DNA of 64,000 nt from Pseudonocardia sp. TRM90224. Its GTDB lineage: Bacteria; Actinomycetota; Actinomycetes; Mycobacteriales; Pseudonocardiaceae. This document shows positions 61,190 to 64,000 of the stretch, one piece after another. The position numbers and the translations under genes are program-made. Position 1 is the stretch's first letter. The number at the start of each line of letters is the position of its first letter. The notes under the pieces are model-generated. The model did no database searches, was not told the DNA's origin, and saw only the letters and a program-made list of their open reading frames with translations. Location: positions 62,001-126,000 of the forward strand of contig NZ_JAJGSX010000010.1 of the NCBI RefSeq assembly GCF_021245725.1, given 5' to 3'.

Positions 61190-62029
61190 TCAGAACGCGA
61201 TGCCGTGCCGCTTGAGCCAAGGGATCGGGTTGATCTTCTGCCCGTCCTCGCTCCAGATCTCCAGGTGCAGGTGCGGGCCGGTGGAGTAGCCGCGGTTGCC
61301 GACCTCGGCGATCTGCTCGCCGGCCTTCACCTTCTGGCCGACCTTCACGAACATGCGGTTGACGTGGCCGTAGACGCTCTGGGTGCCGTCGGTGTGGCGC
61401 AGCACCACCCACAGCCCGAACCCGGTGGCCGGACCGGCCTCCTCGACCACGCCGTCGGTGAGGGCGTAGATCGGGGTGCCGATGGAGTTCGCGATGTCGA
61501 TGCCGCGGTGTGCGGTGCCCCAGCGGGCGCCGAACATCGAGGTCAGGCGGCCGAGCACGGGCCGGACGAACACGTTGTCGCCGAACAGGTGCGCCTCCGA
61601 CGCGCCTTCGGCGAGCGCGGCGTCGATCAGTGAGGCGGTGCGGGCCAGCTCCTGGCCGATGTCGGTCGCCTTGGCCAGTGCCTGCACGTCCAGCTGCGAC
61701 TCCGCGTCGAGGTTGCGGATCGCGAGCGTGTTGGGCAGCAGCTGGTCGCCGCCGATGGCGTCGACAGCCAACGCCGCCGCGTCCGGCTCGACGTCCTCCG
61801 AGACCGACGCGACGGGCAGCATCGCGCTCGCCGTCTCAGAGGGGTCGATGAAGGCGGACGCGAGGGTCTGGCCACCTGCGACGACGGCTCCGGCGGCAAC
61901 GGCCGCAACTGTCGCCCGGCCGCGGAACGTTCCGGCCGGGGGCGGCGGAAGGCGATGCACCCCTGATGGCGTCGCCCCTGCTGGTTTCGCGACGACGCGG
62001 ATCGGCGTCGTGCGGTCGGGGTCGTCCAT
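61190..62029 (-). CDS. M23 family metallopeptidase (LytM)
   Basis: 279 residues from the ATG at 62029; a TTG at 62062 is an alternative. A signal anchor lies near residues 35-55 (ATVAAVAAGAVVAGGQTLAS). The LytM domain shows the zinc ligands in THRGIDIANSIGTPIYA and GPHLHLEIWSEDG. Such enzymes cut or regulate peptidoglycan outside the membrane. It is convergent with the helicase gene; no clear terminator was found in the 194-bp gap. The mycobacterial counterpart (Rv0950c) has the same neighbours. Confidence 0.88.
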   Translation of the reverse strand: MDDPDRTTPIRVVAKPAGATPSGVHRLPPPPAGTFRGRATVAAVAAGAVVAGGQTLASAFIDPSETASAMLPVASVSEDVEPDAAALAVDAIGGDQLLPNTLAIRNLDAESQLDVQALAKATDIGQELARTASLIDAALAEGASEAHLFGDNVFVRPVLGRLTSMFGARWGTAHRGIDIANSIGTPIYALTDGVVEEAGPATGFGLWVVLRHTDGTQSVYGHVNRMFVKVGQKVKAGEQIAEVGNRGYSTGPHLHLEIWSEDGQKINPIPWLKRHGIAF

Positions 62030-62256
62030 CCGGGCGCCGCTTGGGGAGCGGTGGCGCGCCAAGACCTGCCCTTCTCGACGTGGAGCCAGTGGTGCCGGTG
62101 TCACGGGCCGGCAGCAGGGCGGGGAACCCCACGTCCGATCGGGGTCGGGCGTGTTGCCGTGATCGGTCCGTGACTCGAACCTCGGGAAGGTAACGGTGCT
62201 CGCCGTGCAGCGGCAAATCCGACTTCGGCGTGTCGCAAATCGCATACGTTGGGTGA

Positions 62257-63213
62257 CTAGGCCGGTGGGGCGTGCTCACCGTACGTACGTGCGGGTGCAT
62301 CCATCGGGCGATGACCTGCGGTGTGTGGGTGAGCCTTGCGCGCCGAACGGGCCAGCGACGTGGCGATCCAATGGACCGTCCGGGGATCGATCGGTAGCGC
62401 AAGGTGACCGACGTCACGCAGCTCGAGGTGCTCGACGTCGAGGTCCGGATGGCTCAACCGGGCGTTGCCCTGCGGCAGCACGAGCTGGTCCATCCGGCTC
62501 CACACCACGAGGAACCGGGTGGAGCAGCCCGGCGCCGGCCTGCGCAGCAGCTCGACGAGGTCGGAGCCCGGCCGCAGCTGCTGGGCGAGCGGGGTGGGCA
62601 TGAGGTACGCCGCGAGCGTGCCTTCGTGCGGCGTGCCGAGCGTGACCAGCGTGTCGACGACGGCGGCGCCGCCCATGCGCTGCACGTAGTAGCGCGCGAT
62701 CATGCCGCCGAGCGAGTGCCCCACGATGTGCACCTTGTCGGCGCCGGTCTGCTCACGCAGCCGCTCGACGTGCCCGCGCAGCTGCCGCGCGGCGGCCCGG
62801 ACGTCGCCGGTGAACAGGCTGTAGTTCACCGCGTGCACCACGCCGAACCCGCGCCGGTGCAGCGCGCGCCGGAAGACGGTGAACACCGAGCGGTTGTCCA
62901 TGATCCCGTGCACGAGCAGGATCGGCGTCCCCGCGGCTGCGATGTCGGTCACCACCAGGCTGCGCCGCACCGGCGGCAACGGGTCGGTGCGGTAGCCGCC
63001 CGATTCGGCGAGCTGCTCGTGCAGCAGCCCCGCCGGGTACACCGCGACGTGCGCGGCGAGCCACGCCCACTCCAGCGCGAGCCCGCGCATCCCGGCCGGG
63101 GTGCCGAACGTCCGCGCTGCGTACGCGCCCGCGTCGAGCACCTGCGCCGCCGTGGCGCTCGCCGTCCCGAGCATGCCGGCGACACGCTCGGCGGCATCGC
63201 GGACCAGCGACAT
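62257..63213 (-). CDS. Lipase/esterase-like alpha/beta hydrolase
   Basis: 318 residues. After an N-terminal helical segment, the hydrolase domain has [20 protein letters not shown] (oxyanion region) and [20 protein letters not shown] (nucleophile serine, lipase-like), then [20 protein letters not shown]. The final histidine is in [14 protein letters not shown]. It resembles triacylglycerol-lipase/PGAP1-like enzymes. The ATG at 63213 is set by a TACCGT -10 box 6 nt upstream. The gene is inserted between the M23 peptidase and sucC compared with mycobacteria. Confidence 0.87.
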   Translation of the reverse strand: MSLVRDAAERVAGMLGTASATAAQVLDAGAYAARTFGTPAGMRGLALEWAWLAAHVAVYPAGLLHEQLAESGGYRTDPLPPVRRSLVVTDIAAAGTPILLVHGIMDNRSVFTVFRRALHRRGFGVVHAVNYSLFTGDVRAAARQLRGHVERLREQTGADKVHIVGHSLGGMIARYYVQRMGGAAVVDTLVTLGTPHEGTLAAYLMPTPLAQQLRPGSDLVELLRRPAPGCSTRFLVVWSRMDQLVLPQGNARLSHPDLDVEHLELRDVGHLALPIDPRTVHWIATSLARSARKAHPHTAGHRPMDAPARTYGEHAPPA

Positions 63214-63219
63214 GGAGAA

Positions 63220-63225
63220 ACGGTA
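63220..63225 (-). promoter_or_regulatory. -10 box TACCGT of the lipase-like gene (leaderless)
   Basis: On the minus strand TACCGT lies 6 nt before the ATG at 63213. Confidence 0.45.
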
Positions 63226-63392
63226 AGCGAGAAACCGCGGTCGCGCCGGGTCTGCGACGACGCTGTCGTGACAGCCGTCACCGGGGCAGGTCAGACGGGG
63301 TTTCACGGGCGTCGCTACTGTCGCTGCGGCAGCGGATCGTGCGGGTCGGCAACCGGCCCGTCGGCACAGCGAAGTGGGGCAGGGAGAACCGA

Positions 63393-64000
63393 GTGGACCT
63401 CTACGAGTACCAGGCGAAGGACCTCTTCGCCGCGCACGGAGTCCCGGTGCTTCCGGGAAAGACTGTCGAGACCCCCGAGGACGCGGCGGCGGCCGCAGCG
63501 GAGCTCGGCACGGCCGTCGTGGTGAAGGCACAGGTCAAGACCGGTGGGCGGGGCAAGGCGGGCGGCGTCAAGCTCGCGAACGACGCCGATGAGGCGCGCG
63601 CGAAGGCGCAGGACATCCTCGGGCTGGACATCAAGGGCCACATCGTGCACCGCGTGCTGGTGACCGAGGCCAGCGACATCGCGGAGGAGTACTACTTCTC
63701 CTTCCTGCTCGACCGCTCGAACCGCACGTTCCTCGCCATGGCCTCCGCCGAGGGCGGCATGGAGATCGAGCAGCTGGCCGTCGAGCGGCCGGAGGCGCTC
63801 GCGAGGGTCCCCGTCGACGCGATCGCCGGTGTCGACCGCGCGAAGGCCGACGAGATCGTCGCCCAGGCGAAGATCCCGGCCGCCGTCGCCGACCAGGCCG
63901 CCGAGGTCATCGTCAAGCTGTGGGAGACCTTCGTCGCCGAGGACGCGACGCTGGTCGAGGTGAACCCGCTGGTCCGCGACCCGCAGGACAAGATCGTTGC
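63393..64000 (+). CDS. sucC: Succinyl-CoA synthetase beta subunit (partial)
   Basis: The first 202 codons are present and the gene runs off the window. [20 protein letters not shown] and [20 protein letters not shown] are the ATP-grasp signatures of SucC, and the segment [16 protein letters not shown] is the expected metal-binding region. It makes ATP or GTP from succinyl-CoA in the TCA cycle with SucD, which should follow. The GTG at 63393 has AGGGAGA upstream. Confidence 0.96.
   Translation, partial: MDLYEYQAKDLFAAHGVPVLPGKTVETPEDAAAAAAELGTAVVVKAQVKTGGRGKAGGVKLANDADEARAKAQDILGLDIKGHIVHRVLVTEASDIAEEYYFSFLLDRSNRTFLAMASAEGGMEIEQLAVERPEALARVPVDAIAGVDRAKADEIVAQAKIPAAVADQAAEVIVKLWETFVAEDATLVEVNPLVRDPQDKIV

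Noticed and set aside
62030..62250. Possible c-di-AMP (ydaO) riboswitch before the M23 peptidase
   Set aside because: Such riboswitches precede many actinobacterial cell-wall hydrolase genes, but none of the conserved core strings could be found here on the relevant strand.

Overview
The window comes from a high-GC actinobacterium, most probably a Pseudonocardia or close relative in the Pseudonocardiaceae. This rests on very strong GC bias, TANNNT -10 boxes directly before leaderless GTG/ATG starts, a complete ESX-4 locus, SigD/RsdA, GuaB3 and an L17 carrying an actinobacterial C-terminal extension. Gene order from infA to guaA follows the ESX-4 neighbourhood of mycobacteria, with local insertions; the genus is inferred from sequence style only. 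No phage, insertion sequence, CRISPR array, tRNA or rRNA gene was recognised.

Layout. 1-3.8 kb: end of pntB, a TetR/SDR divergent pair, an MFS exporter and a DUF1707 protein. 3.8-8.7 kb: infA-rpmJ-rpsM-rpsK-rpsD-rpoA-rplQ-truA. 8.7-14.4 kb is accessory: an unrecognised cysteine-rich small peptide gene, an NCS1 permease, a remnant of a membrane protein, a yeast-type cytosine deaminase overlapping a 2-oxoglutarate/Fe(II) oxygenase, and a TetR repressor with matching operators before itself and an MFS pump. 14.4-24.6 kb: ESX-4 (eccB, mycP, eccD, eccC, an Rv3446c-type protein, esxU, esxT). 24.7-27.2 kb: rplM-rpsI-glmM, preceded by a candidate structured leader RNA. 27.3-37.6 kb: two small unknown proteins, an alpha/beta-hydrolase-like protein without its serine, NAD(P)HX repair, alr, a hydrolase, and the tRNA t6A genes tsaE, tsaB and tsaD with rimI. 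37.7-40.5 kb: SDR, AraC regulator, aldo/keto reductase. 40.6-52.5 kb: CIRCE-groES-groEL, an atypical response regulator, sigD-rsdA, a DUF5319 protein, guaB, guaB3, a DUF559 protein and guaA. 52.5-56.1 kb: an EsrISR/LiaFSR-like envelope-stress system. 56.2-64 kb: a low-complexity membrane-anchored protein, chorismate mutase, UvrD/PcrA helicase, M23 peptidase, a lipase-like hydrolase and the start of sucC.

Most of the window is housekeeping. The items most worth following are: (i) the 68-residue six-cysteine peptide at 8726-8932; (ii) a three-way-junction RNA at the predicted 5' end of the rplM-rpsI transcript; (iii) a 24-nt identical element upstream of both eccB and eccD; (iv) a four-copy interspersed palindrome family at 30-39 kb with covarying stems; and (v) proteins that keep a fold but lack a key catalytic or phosphoacceptor residue.
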